A stretch of DNA of 6,842 nt from Sulfurovaceae bacterium. Lineage in GTDB: Bacteria > Campylobacterota > Campylobacteria > Campylobacterales > Sulfurovaceae. The first letter of the stretch is position 1, and every line of letters starts with the position of its first letter. Below the pieces are notes generated by a model. That model was given only the letters and a program-made list of their open reading frames with translations, made no database searches and had not been told where the DNA came from. The stretch spans positions 1 to 6,842 of the forward strand of contig JAOZOG010000111.1 of assembly GCA_029933395.1 (NCBI GenBank), read 5' to 3'. Positions 6,070 through 6,842 of this stretch are shown here, in pieces. The translations under genes and the position numbers were made by a program.

Positions 6070-6348
6070 ATGGTAAAAATTACGAATAAGGGAAACAAAG
6101 CTTGGGTCACATTTACACTACCCCCAGAGGGTATTGAAAGTGCGATGCTTTCAGGTGCATGGAATGAGTGGAAAAGTGAGCCGATGAAACAGAAAAAAAG
6201 CGGCGAGTTTTATTTGACAAAAGTATTGCCGACCGGCCAATCCTACGAGTTTGGCTATATGGTCAACGGCAGCGAATGGCAGTGTGATGATGACCTCGGA
6301 TGTGTAGCATCCCCCTATGGCTCGGATAATTCACTGTTGGAACTCTGA
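6070..6348 (+). CDS. Stand-alone CBM48 (AMPK-beta-like) glycogen-binding protein
   Basis: The whole 92-residue protein is one early-set beta-sandwich domain of the CBM48/isoamylase N-terminal type, with no catalytic domain, signal peptide or membrane segment. The pattern is a first strand VTFTLP (13-18), the loop SGAWNEW (28-34), LPTGQSYEFGYMVNG (53-67) with Trp70 following, and C-terminal YGSDNSLLEL (83-92). By analogy with AMPK-beta, Trp34, Trp70 and Asn87 occupy the expected carbohydrate-contact positions. Gly62 stands where AMPK has Lys and, as recalled, many bacterial homologues have Arg (YxFRYL), so one sugar contact may be lost. Such proteins bind glycogen or starch and are thought to target partners to the granule. 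Coming last after the phosphorylase, PGK and phosphofructokinase genes, it could bring a metabolic enzyme to glycogen; that partner role is inference. Confidence 0.85.
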   Translation: MVKITNKGNKAWVTFTLPPEGIESAMLSGAWNEWKSEPMKQKKSGEFYLTKVLPTGQSYEFGYMVNGSEWQCDDDLGCVASPYGSDNSLLEL

Positions 6349-6356
6349 ATTTAGTT

Positions 6357-6370
6357 ACTCTTTAAAGAGT
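6357..6370 (+). repeat. Perfect 14-bp palindrome after the CBM48 gene
   Basis: ACTCTTTAAAGAGT is a perfect palindrome nine bases after the CBM48 stop. A further ACTCT at 6342-6346, inside the CBM48 3' end, makes a 15-base-spaced direct repeat with its left half. No T run follows, so it is not a good terminator. A weak -10-like TACAAT (6377-6382) follows, so an operator is the more likely reading. Confidence 0.45.
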
Positions 6371-6393
6371 TCGCACTACAATAAAAGGAATAA

Positions 6394-6426
6394 ATGCGCA
6401 AGGCAGTGACCTGGAAGCTGCCTTAA
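6394..6426 (+). CDS. Possible 10-codon leader peptide before the nucleotidyltransferase gene
   Basis: An ATG at 6394 follows AAGGAA (6385-6390), the same ribosome binding site used by GAPDH and the phosphorylase, though with only three spacer bases. It encodes MRKAVTWKLP and ends at TAA (6424-6426). Inside it, AAGGCAG (6400-6406) pairs with CTGCCTT (6418-6424), a seven-pair hairpin with an 11-base loop that a translating ribosome would open. Two bases after the stop codon starts an A/U hairpin that covers the next gene's ribosome binding site. The layout fits a regulatory leader peptide. There is one Trp and no run of a single amino acid, so classical attenuation by amino-acid supply is not indicated. 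Chance occurrence cannot be excluded for so short an ORF. Confidence 0.35.
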   Translation: MRKAVTWKLP

Positions 6427-6427
6427 G

Positions 6428-6452
6428 CCTTTATATTTTAAAATATAAAAGG
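6428..6452 (+). promoter_or_regulatory. A/U-rich hairpin covering the nucleotidyltransferase Shine-Dalgarno site
   Basis: Bases 6430-6439 and 6440-6449 form a perfect 20-base palindrome composed only of A and T, centred on TTTTAAAA. Allowing one bulged A (6450), CC at 6428-6429 also pairs with GG at 6451-6452. The 3' arm runs into AAAAGGAG (6447-6454), the ribosome binding site of the gene starting at 6464. Folded, the hairpin would hide part of that site; being almost all A-U it would be weak and sensitive to temperature or to a ribosome stopping nearby. The pairing is seen; the control function is inferred. Confidence 0.5.
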
Positions 6453-6463
6453 AGCTGTAGATT

Positions 6464-6842
6464 ATGAAGGCAGTTGTTATGGCAGGAGGATTCGGTACAC
6501 GAATCCAACCACTCACAAATTCGAGACCCAAACCGATGCTTCCGGTGGTCAATCGTCCTATGATGGAAAATACAATGATCATGCTCAGAGACCTGGGCAT
6601 CAAAGATTTTATTGTATTGCTCTATTTCAAACCCGAAGTGATTCAAGACTATTTCGGTGACGGCAGTGCATTTGGCATGAATATCACCTATGTGATACCG
6701 GATGATGACTACGGTACTGCCGGTGCAGTCAAATTGGCTCAGGAACATATCGGCGACGACAACTTCATTATCATCAGCGGCGACCTGGTGACAGACTTCG
6801 ATTTCCAGAAGATATTCGATTATCACGCGAAAAAAGAATCCA
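6464..6842 (+). CDS. Sugar-phosphate nucleotidyltransferase, N-terminal part (mannose-1-phosphate guanylyltransferase-like)
   Basis: 126 codons are visible before the window ends. The start follows AGGAG (6450-6454) with a nine-base spacer. The protein opens with the nucleotidyltransferase Rossmann motif GGFGTRIQPLT (8-18), then RPKPMLPVVNRPMME (21-35) with Lys23 of the PKP motif, then YGTAGAVK (83-90) and SGDLVTD (105-111), whose aspartate (Asp107) normally binds the metal. This family joins NTP and a sugar-1-phosphate to give an NDP-sugar plus pyrophosphate. The wording KPMLPVVNRPMME with YGTAGAVKLA most resembles the mannose-1-phosphate guanylyltransferase branch, often fused to a C-terminal phosphomannomutase domain of about 800 residues in total. 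GlgC-type ADP-glucose enzymes have a different opening motif. Glucose-1-phosphate from the glycogen genes upstream remains a possible substrate. Whether the fusion exists cannot be seen here. Confidence 0.9.
   Translation, partial: MKAVVMAGGFGTRIQPLTNSRPKPMLPVVNRPMMENTMIMLRDLGIKDFIVLLYFKPEVIQDYFGDGSAFGMNITYVIPDDDYGTAGAVKLAQEHIGDDNFIIISGDLVTDFDFQKIFDYHAKKES

Noticed and set aside
6377..6382. Promoter with -10 TACAAT before the nucleotidyltransferase leader
   Set aside because: No -35 is seen, and the predicted start (about 6389) would fall inside the ribosome binding site of the leader ORF. It is kept only as a weak possibility.
6464..6842. ADP-glucose pyrophosphorylase (GlgC)
   Set aside because: The glycogen context invites it, but the opening motifs (MKAVVMAGGFGTR, then KPMLPVVNRPMME) are those of mannose-1-phosphate guanylyltransferase-like proteins, not the GlgC type.
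1..6842. CRISPR arrays, tRNA or rRNA genes, insertion sequences, attachment sites
   Set aside because: No spaced direct repeats, cloverleaf-like sequence, transposase motifs or terminal inverted repeats were seen in the intergenic regions.

Overview
The window looks like part of a bacterial chromosome carrying a central-carbon and glycogen cluster. The most likely host is a Campylobacterota member such as a Sulfurovum- or Sulfurimonas-like chemolithoautotroph. This rests on the recalled resemblance of the GAPDH to Campylobacter and Helicobacter homologues, on AT-rich promoters without a clear -35 box in front of moderate-GC coding sequence, and on AAGGAA-type ribosome binding sites. It is an inference from recalled family sequences, not a database result.

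Layout. Bases 1-875 (minus strand) hold a nearly complete YegS-type lipid kinase, cut at its C-terminus by the window edge. Bases 876-1000 are a divergent promoter region. From base 1001 everything reads plus: GAPDH (1001-1996); a 211-base gap rich in inverted repeats (1997-2207); a short alpha-glucan phosphorylase (2208-3854); phosphoglycerate kinase (3866-5086); 6-phosphofructokinase (5086-6045, overlapping pgk by one base); and a small free-standing CBM48 glycogen-binding protein (6070-6348). A 115-base structured leader (6349-6463) with a possible 10-codon leader peptide precedes a sugar-phosphate nucleotidyltransferase (from 6464), which runs off the right edge.

How the genes fit together. 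The phosphorylase would release glucose-1-phosphate from stored glucan, phosphofructokinase would commit hexose phosphate to glycolysis, and GAPDH and PGK run the lower triose steps in either direction. The CBM48 protein could tether something to glycogen, and the nucleotidyltransferase would activate a sugar phosphate. The cluster therefore resembles a storage-glucan and glycolysis/gluconeogenesis switch. The 11-24 base gaps and the overlap from glgP to the CBM48 gene suggest one operon. GAPDH and the nucleotidyltransferase lie behind structured intergenic regions and may be controlled separately.

Most unusual points. (1) The phosphorylase has Thr449 where the GT35 family has its PLP-binding lysine, although the surrounding motif is intact. 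(2) The GAPDH has lost the NAD-specifying aspartate and proline and resembles NADP-using gluconeogenic GapB. (3) The leader before the nucleotidyltransferase contains a possible micro-ORF followed by an all-A/U hairpin that covers the Shine-Dalgarno sequence. (4) The GAPDH-phosphorylase gap carries mutually exclusive hairpins and a possible pseudoknot.
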